Source: an uncultured Clostridia bacterium
GTDB taxonomy: Bacteria > Bacillota > Clostridia > Oscillospirales > Ruminococcaceae
Assembly (NCBI GenBank): GCA_944386045.1
Contig: CALWZO010000026.1
Location: forward strand, 1 to 62,792
DNA: 62,792 nucleotides
Direction: 5' to 3'
Part shown: one piece after another, positions 41,999 through 49,899 of the stretch
Position numbering within the stretch: the stretch's first letter is position 1
Layout: each line of letters opens with the position of its first letter
The notes under the pieces: generated by a model
What the model was told of the DNA's origin: nothing
Databases searched by the model: none
What the model saw: the letters and a program-made list of their open reading frames with translations, nothing else
Position numbers and translations under genes: made by a program

Positions 41999-42910
41999 AT
42001 GGATATGACACAGATTATAAATCAGATGATAGTGCTGTTTCTTATGATGGGAACAGGATATGTATGCGGAAAAATAGGATATATGGACAGCGATTTTTCC
42101 AAAAAATTGACCAATATGATATTGATGGTTACTACGCCGGCTATGATACTGGCTTCTGTAACGGTGGGAGAGGTGTCCTTTTCCAAAACAGTAGCCTTTG
42201 AGATACTGGCCGCGGCCTGCGCTGTTTTTGTGGTGCTTACCCCCTTTGCTTATCTGATATGTAAACTGATGAGAATTCCGGCTAAAGATTTTAAACTGTA
42301 TGTATTCATGCTGATATTTTCCAACACCGGCTTTATGGGATATCCGGTGGTAGCCACCATATTCGGCGACGATGCCATTTTCCTGGCCAGCATATTCAAC
42401 ATGATATTCAGCATTATGGTGTACAGCCTGGGCGTGTGGCTGATGGACAGCCGCGGCGGAAAATTCAATGTAAAAACACTGATAAACCCGTCTATGATAA
42501 GCTCTGTGCTGGCGCTTGTAATATTTATTTTTGAAATAAAAATACCGGCTGCCCTGGCCCTGACACTGGATTCCATAGGCAGCATAACTTCCCCCAGCGC
42601 CATGCTGTTGATAGGCTCCAGCCTTTCACTGATGCCGGTAAAGGAAATAGTGGGCGAAATCAGGCTGTATCCTTTTACTATTCTGAAACAGATAATAATC
42701 CCCTTTGCCATGTTCTATCTGTTCGGAATGTTTATCAAGGATGCCACACTGCTGGGAATTATGACAATACTTATAGCCATGCCGGTGGCCAGCATAGCCG
42801 TTATGTTTGCCAACCAGTATGACGGAGATGCAAAGCTGGCCTCCAAAGGTGTGTTTATCACAACCATGTGCTCCTTTGTGACCATTCCGCTGTTGTGCCT
42901 GTTCCTGTGA
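41999..42910 (+). CDS. AEC family transporter (auxin efflux carrier type)
   Basis: A 303-residue membrane transporter with about ten hydrophobic segments. Typical features are NTGFMGYPV in the first half and the paired half with ITSPSAMLLIGSSLSL and MPVASIAVMFANQY. Bacterial AEC proteins export or exchange organic anions such as malate, or amino acids. It follows the SLOG gene by 31 bases and precedes a terminator. Exchange of an ornithine-pathway product is a guess from context. Confidence 0.88.
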   Translation: MDMTQIINQMIVLFLMMGTGYVCGKIGYMDSDFSKKLTNMILMVTTPAMILASVTVGEVSFSKTVAFEILAAACAVFVVLTPFAYLICKLMRIPAKDFKLYVFMLIFSNTGFMGYPVVATIFGDDAIFLASIFNMIFSIMVYSLGVWLMDSRGGKFNVKTLINPSMISSVLALVIFIFEIKIPAALALTLDSIGSITSPSAMLLIGSSLSLMPVKEIVGEIRLYPFTILKQIIIPFAMFYLFGMFIKDATLLGIMTILIAMPVASIAVMFANQYDGDAKLASKGVFITTMCSFVTIPLLCLFL

Positions 42911-42960
42911 TGAATACACACAGATGAATTTTTAACATATAAAATAGAAATTATTGAAAA

Positions 42961-43004
42961 CAAAACACCCTTGCTTCCGACAAAGAGGCAAGGGTGTTGT
43001 TATT
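42961..43004. terminator. Bidirectional terminator between AEC and secreted-protein genes
   Basis: ACACCCTTGC (42965-42974) pairs with GCAAGGGTGT (42988-42997), with A/T-rich flanks. Confidence 0.8.
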
Positions 43005-43748
43005 TTATTTTTGCCCGGACATTTCGCGCTGCACCATATCAACGGCGGCCGCGTAATAGTCAGCCCGACGGCGGTCGCGGCGGAAAATTCTGGCGGCTAT
43101 AAGCACTGAAATCAGGGACAGCACAGCGGGGAAAATAAACTTTGACACAGGGGGCAGCGGATTAAAATCTACGCTGTTTATAACGCTGTTCCACCCTTCG
43201 CGCCGCAGCGGCAGGCTGCGGCTGTCGGCAAAGTACAAAAAATACATCATATCATCCCTGACTGTATACACCGCCCTGTAGCAATACTGCCGGCTGTCGG
43301 CAAAGTCCAAGGCAATAAAAGTCTGCCCGCCGCTTTCAATTATTTCGTTGGCGGCATAGTTGAGGTAATCCTCTTCCGACAGGGTAAGAAGCAGGTTTTG
43401 CAGTATGTTCTGCTGTTGCTGCCGCGACAGGTCTGTCCAGTCGGAATAAAAGTACATTTTGTCATTGGGATAGCAGAACAGGGAAAAATATCCGGTGAAA
43501 TCTTCCCGCCACGCTTCCAGATACAAGTCGTTGTCATAGGCGTAGGCCAAAAATTCCTCCCTGGTTTCGCCGTTCTGCCGTAAGAGTATATCATCCCGTT
43601 TTACATCGCGGTCTATGTACAGCCAGTTGCCGGGCAGTGACAGCTGTATATCAGTCTGCGCCGGCCTTATATCCGTATATGCAGCATAAGCCCTGGCAGG
43701 AATAAAGAAAACCAGCAAAGCTGCCGCAGCAATAAATACTTTTTTCAT
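43005..43748 (-). CDS. Secreted or membrane-anchored protein, unknown function
   Basis: A 247-residue protein with an N-terminal signal peptide (hydrophobic core FIAAAALLVFFIPA, cleavage near AYA), an extracellular domain of about 170 residues rich in aromatic and acidic residues, and a C-terminal membrane segment (about 205-222) followed by a basic cytoplasmic tail (RIFRRDRRR). I do not recognise the extracellular domain. Located downstream of the galE-nucleotidyltransferase pair, 38 bases apart, possibly cotranscribed. Confidence 0.7.
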   Translation of the reverse strand: MKKVFIAAAALLVFFIPARAYAAYTDIRPAQTDIQLSLPGNWLYIDRDVKRDDILLRQNGETREEFLAYAYDNDLYLEAWREDFTGYFSLFCYPNDKMYFYSDWTDLSRQQQQNILQNLLLTLSEEDYLNYAANEIIESGGQTFIALDFADSRQYCYRAVYTVRDDMMYFLYFADSRSLPLRREGWNSVINSVDFNPLPPVSKFIFPAVLSLISVLIAARIFRRDRRRADYYAAAVDMVQREMSGQK

Positions 43749-43786
43749 ATTGTGAAGTCCTTGAAGATATCGGCGGGGGCCGCGGG

Positions 43787-44716
43787 CTATTTTATCAGTG
43801 AGGACGGGTATGTGCCGATATCGTGCATATGCTTGAGCGCTTTCTGCACCATTGGTTTGTCCTCTTTATAGGTTACGCCGTACCATTTGTCGGCGCAGTG
43901 CAGAACTTTTACGCATGCACGCCGGCTGTCAATCATCTGTGTTACCACGCTGGGCAGGTAGTATTCACCTTTTAACGGGTTTTCGGCCAGGGTGGTGCGC
44001 AGAAAATCCGGGAAACCGTTCCACGCCCGGTGCAAAAATTCCGGCGTAAATCCCCACAGGTTCATTGATACCAGGCTTTCAGGGTCCAGTTCGTGCCATG
44101 TGGCGCCGTCATCGGTGGTGTATTTTGCGCCCCAGTCGCCGTCTTTTTCTATTTTTGTCAGCTCCGTCACAGACAAAAGCATATCGTTGGCATCTGTCCG
44201 GCAGACACCGCGGGATACATATCCGTTTTCTGTCAGGGTGTTTTCCAGTTCGTATGCAACCATGGCAAAGTTGGCCTTGCCATCCTGTGTTGCAGGGCTG
44301 TGTGACAGATAATCAAAAATCACTTTAAACGCATCGGCTCCATAGTAATCGTCGGCATTTATGACCACAAAGGGGCTGTTGACAATATTTCTGGCGGCGC
44401 ATACAGCGTGGGCGGTGCCCCAGGGTTTTTGCCTTTCTTCCGGTGCACAAAAGCCTTCCGGCAGGTCGTTTATATCCTGGAACACATACTCCGCCTTCAT
44501 TCCCCGTGGAATACGCCGGCCGACAGTGCTTTTAAAATCCTGTTCGATTTCTTTTTTTATGATGAAAACAACAGTTTCAAAACCGGCTTTTCTGGCGTCA
44601 TACAGAGAATAGTCTATAATTATTTCTCCGCCCGGGCCGACGGGGTCTATCTGCTTCAGGCCGCCGTATCGGCTGCCCATACCTGCTGCCATAACAACTA
44701 ATATAGGTTTTTCCAT
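43787..44716 (-). CDS. Sugar-phosphate nucleotidyltransferase-like protein
   Basis: A 309-residue nucleotidyltransferase. The N-terminal GAGMGSR-type signature (VVMAAGMGSRYGGLKQ) binds the nucleotide; NADDYYG supplies the metal-binding Asp. Likely makes an NDP-sugar, or is a related pyrophosphorylase. It starts three bases after the galE stop, so the pair is a functional unit in sugar-nucleotide supply. It differs from typical GalU in the loop after the signature, so the sugar is uncertain. Confidence 0.82.
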   Translation of the reverse strand: MEKPILVVMAAGMGSRYGGLKQIDPVGPGGEIIIDYSLYDARKAGFETVVFIIKKEIEQDFKSTVGRRIPRGMKAEYVFQDINDLPEGFCAPEERQKPWGTAHAVCAARNIVNSPFVVINADDYYGADAFKVIFDYLSHSPATQDGKANFAMVAYELENTLTENGYVSRGVCRTDANDMLLSVTELTKIEKDGDWGAKYTTDDGATWHELDPESLVSMNLWGFTPEFLHRAWNGFPDFLRTTLAENPLKGEYYLPSVVTQMIDSRRACVKVLHCADKWYGVTYKEDKPMVQKALKHMHDIGTYPSSLIK

Positions 44717-44719
44717 AAC

Positions 44720-45739
44720 TTACTCCTTGTAACCGTTGGGGTTTTTGCTTTGCCAGTTCCAGGCATCGCGGCACATGTCGTTTATGTCATACTGTGCCTG
44801 CCAGCCCAGCTCTGCCTTTGCTTTTGACGGGTCGGCATAGTTTTCGGCTATGTCACCGGCGCGGCGGGGAAGGATGCTCCTTTTCAGTTTTTTACCGCAG
44901 GCTTTTTCAAAAGCTTCTATAACCTGAAATACGCTGTATCCCTTGCCTGTACCCAAATTATATGTCACAATTCCGCAGTTTGTGTACAGTTTGCGCACTG
45001 CCGCCACATGGCCCTTTGCCAGGTCCACCACATGAATGTAATCCCTTACACCGGTTCCGTCGGCTGTGGGGTAATCGTCACCGAAAACCCTGACAGAGTC
45101 AAACTTGCCTATGGCTGCCTGGGCTACATAGGGCAGAAGATTGTTGGGAATTCCGTTGGGGTCTTCGCCGATAAGGCCGCTGGGATGTGCGCCGATAGGG
45201 TTGAAATATCTCAGTATGGCCACATTCATTTCTTTGTCAGCGGCGCATATATCGCGCAGTATCTGTTCCTGCATTACCTTTGTCCAGCCGTAAGGGTTTG
45301 TGGCACTGCCGGCAGGGCAGCTTTCGTCACAGGGTATTTTTTCCGGCTGGCCGTATACGGTGGCGGAGGAGGAGAAAACAAAGTTTTTTACACCGTGCTT
45401 TTTCATCGCGCGCAGTATACACATGGCGCCGCCGATGTTGTTGGAATAATACTCCAAAGGTTTTTCCACGCTTTCGCCCACCGCTTTGTATGCGGCAAAG
45501 TGTATCACACAGTCTATATCTTTATGCCGGCTGAACAGGTTGTCCACCTGCTTTTCATCACATACATCGCACAGGCAGAATTGTACGCTTTTACCGGTTA
45601 TCTGCTGCAATCTGTCGATAACCTTGGGGCTGGAATTGTAAAAATTGTCGGCTATCAAAACATCATAGCCGGCTTCGATAAGTTCTATCACAGTGTGAGA
45701 GCCGATATAACCGGCGCCGCCGGTGACCAAAATAGACAT
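44720..45739 (-). CDS. galE: UDP-glucose 4-epimerase
   Basis: Converts UDP-glucose and UDP-galactose. The 339-residue SDR protein has the NAD-binding GGAGYIGSH, the SSSATVYG segment with catalytic Ser, the YGWTK motif (Tyr, Lys), and RYFNPIGAHPSG. The ATG at 45739 is eight bases from AAAGGA; the frame is open much further upstream but without a start signal. It leads an operon with the nucleotidyltransferase. Confidence 0.94.
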   Translation of the reverse strand: MSILVTGGAGYIGSHTVIELIEAGYDVLIADNFYNSSPKVIDRLQQITGKSVQFCLCDVCDEKQVDNLFSRHKDIDCVIHFAAYKAVGESVEKPLEYYSNNIGGAMCILRAMKKHGVKNFVFSSSATVYGQPEKIPCDESCPAGSATNPYGWTKVMQEQILRDICAADKEMNVAILRYFNPIGAHPSGLIGEDPNGIPNNLLPYVAQAAIGKFDSVRVFGDDYPTADGTGVRDYIHVVDLAKGHVAAVRKLYTNCGIVTYNLGTGKGYSVFQVIEAFEKACGKKLKRSILPRRAGDIAENYADPSKAKAELGWQAQYDINDMCRDAWNWQSKNPNGYKE

Positions 45740-46321
45740 ATATTTCATCCTTTCAAAGTTTGTCAGATTTCTGATTTTGTTTTGTCTGCTGTCAGCGCAG
45801 TTCTCCTTTGCCGAAAAAGCCTTGGTTTCAGATTTTGGGCGGTCCTGCCGGCCGGAGAAGTCTTTCAACAATTATATTACAAAGCCTGCATTTTTGGCAA
45901 GTGCGGCAATGCCGGGTTTTGCACAATTACATAAATAAGAATAAATATCAGATATGTTTTCAATATAGCATAAAATATACCGGCTGTCCATATTTTATAC
46001 CTTACTGACACCTGCACCCGCAAACATAAAACTGCCCGGCGGGCATTGGCGGAAAAATATATGAGAAAACTGCGGAAATTTCCCGACTTTTGGCTTTGGT
46101 GCACAAGCTGTAGCAGATATGGTGTGCTGTACTTTTAAAATCAAAGAAAATATTAGTAAAATGCACAAAAAGTTTTTGAAAAATTTGTGCAAAAAGGATA
46201 TTGGCTTTGTAATTGAATTGTAACCCCTATATTTGATTGACAAAGAAAACATTTTGTGCTATAACCTATGGTGTAAATATGTGATTAATTTCACAACAAT
46301 TCTTTACGGAGGAAAACCAAG
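45740..46321. other. Long divergent intergenic region
   Basis: 582 bases between galE and the duplicated lipoprotein gene. It holds the lipoprotein promoter (46237-46265), an inverted repeat TGCACAAA (46162-46169) / TTTGTGCA (46184-46191), and further copies of the TGCACAA core at about 45919 and 46101. No convincing gene; the longest open frames lack ribosome binding sites. Confidence 0.6.
46237..46265 (+). promoter_or_regulatory. Strong promoter of the duplicated lipoprotein gene
   Basis: Perfect TTGACA (46237-46242), 17-base spacer, TATAAC (46260-46265). Confidence 0.82.
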
Positions 46322-47371
46322 ATGAAAAAAGTTATTGCTCTTGCATTGACACTTGCTATGGCAGTTTCTTTGGTAGCTTGCAGCACAACAGACGATTCAA
46401 GCTCTGAAGTACAGGAAGATGCCAAATACAAAACAGGTGTTGGCGCAGTTGTATCTGTAAAACCCACAGATGAAAATGCCGAAACAGAAAAAGGCGCTCA
46501 GGCCCAGATAAGCACAACAATCGTTGCTGCTACATTTGACGGCGAAGGCAAAGTTGTTTCCGCTACAATCGATGTTGCTCAGCAGACAGCTAAATTTGAC
46601 CTGGAAGGTCAGCCCGACGGCGAAGTTGACCTGAGAACAAAGAACGAAAAAGGTCCTGACTACAACATGGCCGGCGTCTCTGAAATCGGCAAAGAAATCA
46701 ACGAACAGCATGAAGCTCTGGCTAACTACTGGGTTGGCAAAACAGTTGAAGAATGCGTAAATATGCCTACATACGCAAGAGATGAAGAACACACAGCTGT
46801 TCCGGATGTAGAAGATCTGAAATCCAGCGTAACAGTTACAGTTGGCGATTACCTTGCAGCTCTGCAGAAAGCTTATGACAACGCTGTTGAATGCAGCGGT
46901 GTTGTTGCCAAAACAGGCCTGGGCATAGTTCCCGAAGCTAAAGTTGCCGGTGAAGATGCTGAAACAGAAAAAGGCGCTTCTTTCCAGATGGATACTTCCT
47001 TTATCGTAGTTGCTCTGGACGAAAACAACACAGTTCTGGCTGCTTCTCTGGATGTTGCTCAGCAGAAAGTTGCTTTCGACATGGACGGCAAAGTTTCCGG
47101 TGAAACAGACCTGAGAACAAAGAACGAAAAAGGCCCTGACTACAACATGGCCGGTGTCTCTGAAATCGGTAAAGAAATCAACGAACAGCACAAAGCATTC
47201 ACAGACTGGATGGTTGGCAAGACAGTTGCTGAAATCGAAGGTATGGAAACATACGAAAGAGATGAAAACCACACAGCTGTTCCCGCTGTTGAAGATCTGA
47301 AATCCAGCGTAACAGTTACAGTTGGCAGCTACCTGGAAGCTTTCACAAAAGCTGTTGCTAACGCAAAATAA
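46322..47371 (+). CDS. Abundant-looking lipoprotein with tandem duplicated domain
   Basis: A 349-residue lipoprotein (lipobox LVAC, lipidated Cys20) made of two copies of a ~150-residue domain with a repeat period of exactly 160 residues. Each copy has a beta region with DVAQQ, then DLRTKNEKGPDYNMAGVSEI, an EINEQH helix, WxVGKTVxE, and ends in DLKSSVTVTVG. The strong promoter, CGGAGGAAA ribosome site and T-ending codons suggest a major surface protein. I do not know a function; related single-domain lipoproteins exist in gut Firmicutes as far as I recall. Confidence 0.85.
   Translation: MKKVIALALTLAMAVSLVACSTTDDSSSEVQEDAKYKTGVGAVVSVKPTDENAETEKGAQAQISTTIVAATFDGEGKVVSATIDVAQQTAKFDLEGQPDGEVDLRTKNEKGPDYNMAGVSEIGKEINEQHEALANYWVGKTVEECVNMPTYARDEEHTAVPDVEDLKSSVTVTVGDYLAALQKAYDNAVECSGVVAKTGLGIVPEAKVAGEDAETEKGASFQMDTSFIVVALDENNTVLAASLDVAQQKVAFDMDGKVSGETDLRTKNEKGPDYNMAGVSEIGKEINEQHKAFTDWMVGKTVAEIEGMETYERDENHTAVPAVEDLKSSVTVTVGSYLEAFTKAVANAK
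46628..47189 (+). repeat. Tandem internal repeat, 480-base period
   Basis: 46628-46709 and 47108-47189 are identical except for three silent changes; a second near-identical block occurs at about 46810-46847 and 47290-47327. All are exactly 480 bases apart. Confidence 0.9.
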
Positions 47372-47403
47372 TCTGATCTTTACAGATACTTAAAACAGAA
47401 TTT

Positions 47404-47434
47404 AAAGCACCGCCCCAACAGGGGCGGTGCTTTT
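47404..47434 (+). terminator. Terminator of the duplicated lipoprotein gene
   Basis: AAAGCACCGCCCC (47404-47416), loop AACA, GGGGCGGTGCTTTT (47421-47434), a very stable hairpin. Confidence 0.9.
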
Positions 47435-47547
47435 GTATGCCCGGCAGGCAGGCGAAAAACAATGGCGGCCTCTTTTTTGTCTTTTGCTATATTAAAATTT
47501 TACTTTGTAAAATCTTTCACAATTCCAACACAAAAATCGCCCAAAAT

Positions 47548-47569
47548 CATTAAATTTTAATGGTAAAAT
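47548..47569 (+). promoter_or_regulatory. Candidate operator and extended -10 of the wHTH-kinase gene
   Basis: Perfect 15-base palindrome CATTAAA-T-TTTAATG (47548-47562) running into TGGTAAAAT, an extended -10 (TAAAAT at 47564-47569). A protein bound there would cover the promoter. Confidence 0.6.
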
Positions 47570-47600
47570 AATATACAGTTTAACCAAAAAGGAGTACGCT

Positions 47601-48740
47601 ATGCAAACATTTACACTTACGGTGCTGGCGGCTTACGCCCGCAACCCGGCCGCAGCCACCGCTGATATATCGCACAGACTGGGCGTACCGCCTCATATGA
47701 TAAGACGGGCCAGACAATTTTTGGGCAGCAGGGGATATTTGCACAAAGACAAAGACCTCAACTGGCACCTGACAGACCACGGAAAGGCCGAAATGGAAAA
47801 GTTTGACAGGGAAAAGGCCGAAGACGATGCCAGGTTTATCCGCAAAGCCACAGATACCATATGTGATGCCCTGGGCGTCAAGGAAGACGAGATAAGCAAC
47901 TTTTTCCTGATGGATAAAGGCATGACCAATGACAGCTACATATTTTACTGCCGCGGCAAAAAGTATATATACCGCTGTGCCGGGCAGGGCAGTGATATGC
48001 TGGTGGACAGATACCGCGAGTACGCCAACTATATAGCACTGCAAGGGCGCGGAATAAGCGATGTGGTGGTTTATCACAACCCCATGGACGGCACCAAAAT
48101 AACCGAATTTATAGAAAACAGCAAAGGTATAGATCCGCAAAACCCCGCCCACATGAGCCGGGCACTGGATGCACTGCGACATCTGCACAACAGCGGTATA
48201 AAGCCGCCCCATGATTTTGACTTTGCCAAAACCATCGATTATTACGAAGAAATATGCCGCAACAGCGAAGCGGAGTTTCTTTCCGGGTATCCGTCGCGCA
48301 AAGCCAGGGTTATGCGCCTGTTGGAAAAGGTGGACAGGCTGGGTGCGGAAAAGAAATTCTGCCACATAGATTTTGTTCCGGGCAACTGCCTGCTGGACAG
48401 CCGGGGCAAGGTGGTGCTGATAGACTGGGAGTATTCCGGCGGACAGGACCCGCTGGTGGATGTGGCCATGTTCTGCATATCTGCCGCTTTTGATAAAAGG
48501 CAGTCGGACAGGCTGCTGAAGGACTATCTGCAAAAGCGCCCTGATGTACAGCAACGGGCAAGATTTTATACATATATTGCCACTGCGTCTTTGATGTGGA
48601 GCCTGTGGAGCGAATTTAAAACCGCCAACGGTGAAGTTTTTGAAGGATATACAAAAAGAACATATGCCATGTGCCGGAAATACTGCACTTTGGCAGAGCG
48701 TATGTTTGACAGGATGGAACAGGAAGCGACAGATAAATGA
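47601..48740 (+). CDS. Winged-helix fused choline/aminoglycoside-type kinase
   Basis: A 379-residue protein: an N-terminal winged helix (about 1-65, with ATADISHRLGVPPHMIRRA) joined to a LicA/APH-type small-molecule kinase domain. Kinase residues: HIDFVPGN (His255, Asp257, Asn262) and the metal site IDWEYSG (Asp275). Such kinases phosphorylate choline, ethanolamine, thiamine, or aminoglycosides; which one is unclear. The fusion to a DNA-binding domain, and a palindrome at the promoter, suggest that it also regulates its own operon. AAGGAG precedes the ATG. Confidence 0.82.
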   Translation: MQTFTLTVLAAYARNPAAATADISHRLGVPPHMIRRARQFLGSRGYLHKDKDLNWHLTDHGKAEMEKFDREKAEDDARFIRKATDTICDALGVKEDEISNFFLMDKGMTNDSYIFYCRGKKYIYRCAGQGSDMLVDRYREYANYIALQGRGISDVVVYHNPMDGTKITEFIENSKGIDPQNPAHMSRALDALRHLHNSGIKPPHDFDFAKTIDYYEEICRNSEAEFLSGYPSRKARVMRLLEKVDRLGAEKKFCHIDFVPGNCLLDSRGKVVLIDWEYSGGQDPLVDVAMFCISAAFDKRQSDRLLKDYLQKRPDVQQRARFYTYIATASLMWSLWSEFKTANGEVFEGYTKRTYAMCRKYCTLAERMFDRMEQEATDK

Positions 48741-49393
48741 ATTTTGTAAAAAAAGATATAGACAGCCTTCCCAGACGGGAATATTTTCGTCATTATATGG
48801 ACAATGTGCGCTGCACATACAGCATGACCATAAATGTGGATATAACAGGGCTGTACAGACTGACAAAGGAAAAGCGGCTGCACCTGCACCCGGTGCTTAT
48901 ATGGTGGATAAGCGAGGCTGTAAACAGCTTTGAGTTTATGCGCTGGGGAACTGACGAAGAGGGAAATGCGGGTGTGTACACCGTTTCCAGCCCTTCTTTT
49001 ACGGCTATGGGCAAAGACCGGGAAAATTTCAATGTCCTGCACTGCCCTTACAGCGCAGATTTCTGCGACTTTTACAACAGGTGCAAAGAGATAATAGATA
49101 AAAATGCAGGCAGTCCGACAATGAACCCCATGGGCCCTGCTCCGGCCGGCAGCTTTGATATATCTGCAATACCCTGGGCACGCTTTACCGCTTTCGAGCT
49201 GAATTTGTACACTTCCGGCAGCTGGATGGCACCTATAATAACCACCGGCAAACTGATAAAAGAGGCGGATAGGGTAAGCCTGCCCTTTAACATCAAGGTG
49301 CATCATCGGGTGTGCGACGGCGCCCACCTGGGCAAATTTTTCGCCCACCTGGAAGACAGCGCGCGGCATGCTGAAAGCTGGATGAATATATAA
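48737..49393 (+). CDS. Chloramphenicol acetyltransferase-like protein
   Basis: A 218-residue CAT-family acyltransferase. The catalytic HHRVCDG motif has His190 and Asp194 at the expected spacing, and TSGSWMAPII matches the acyl-CoA/ligand-binding strand. CAT proteins O-acetylate chloramphenicol; many homologues have other acceptors. It overlaps the kinase gene stop by four bases, so the two enzymes are made together. Drug resistance is possible but not shown. Confidence 0.82.
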   Translation: MNFVKKDIDSLPRREYFRHYMDNVRCTYSMTINVDITGLYRLTKEKRLHLHPVLIWWISEAVNSFEFMRWGTDEEGNAGVYTVSSPSFTAMGKDRENFNVLHCPYSADFCDFYNRCKEIIDKNAGSPTMNPMGPAPAGSFDISAIPWARFTAFELNLYTSGSWMAPIITTGKLIKEADRVSLPFNIKVHHRVCDGAHLGKFFAHLEDSARHAESWMNI

Positions 49394-49411
49394 ATTAAAT
49401 TTCTGAAAAAT

Positions 49412-49440
49412 AAAACAGCCCCGGTTTCGGGGCTGTTTTT
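49412..49440. terminator. Bidirectional terminator between CAT-like and superoxide reductase genes
   Basis: AAAACAGCCCCG (49412-49423) pairs with CGGGGCTGTTTTT (49428-49440). Confidence 0.85.
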
Positions 49441-49457
49441 CAGTTTTGATATAAAAA

Positions 49458-49841
49458 TCAGATTTCGTATTTCCACAGGCCATGCAGGTTGCAGAATTCG
49501 TATGCTGCAACAGGTTTTGAAGCGCCTATCGGGAAAACTGCTTCGGGCTTGCCTGTGTGCTCCAGCTCTTTTACCATGTAGCTGCCGTCTTCAAAAACAA
49601 CGGCGATAAAAGAAATGTGGTGTTCTTCTGTCATGGGATGCTCAACACTGCCAACATTTACAACAACCTGGCTGTCCTTTACCTCTACAACCGGAACATG
49701 TTTTTCTGTGGCGGCGTCGGTTGTATTGGCGGTCAGAACTGTCATGGGTTTGCCGCAGCAAACGGTGGGAACAGCTTTATCCACTACTGACAGTACAACT
49801 TTTTTACATACATCGCAATAGGAAAATTTCAAATCTTTCAT
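49458..49841 (-). CDS. dfx: Desulfoferrodoxin / superoxide reductase (two-iron type)
   Basis: Reduces superoxide to hydrogen peroxide without making O2, a defence of strict anaerobes. The 127-residue protein has the N-terminal desulforedoxin iron site (Cys9, Cys12, Cys28, Cys29) and the catalytic iron site (His48, His68, His74, Cys117, His120) with Glu46-Lys47 ahead of His48. Length matches two-iron desulfoferrodoxins. ATG at 49841 has GAGGTG upstream. It has its own promoter overlapping the end of the upstream EamA gene. No rubredoxin gene is visible in the window. Confidence 0.94.
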   Translation of the reverse strand: MKDLKFSYCDVCKKVVLSVVDKAVPTVCCGKPMTVLTANTTDAATEKHVPVVEVKDSQVVVNVGSVEHPMTEEHHISFIAVVFEDGSYMVKELEHTGKPEAVFPIGASKPVAAYEFCNLHGLWKYEI

Positions 49842-49860
49842 AATAGTCACCTCGTGTTTT

Positions 49861-49899
49861 TCTTAATGATATAATATACCATTAAGAATTAAATGTCAA
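49861..49899 (-). promoter_or_regulatory. Superoxide reductase promoter and palindromic operator
   Basis: Minus-strand TTGACA (complement of 49894-49899), 17-base spacer, TATTAT (complement of 49871-49876). The inverted repeat TCTTAATG (49861-49868) / CATTAAGA (49880-49887) brackets the -10. Confidence 0.78.
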
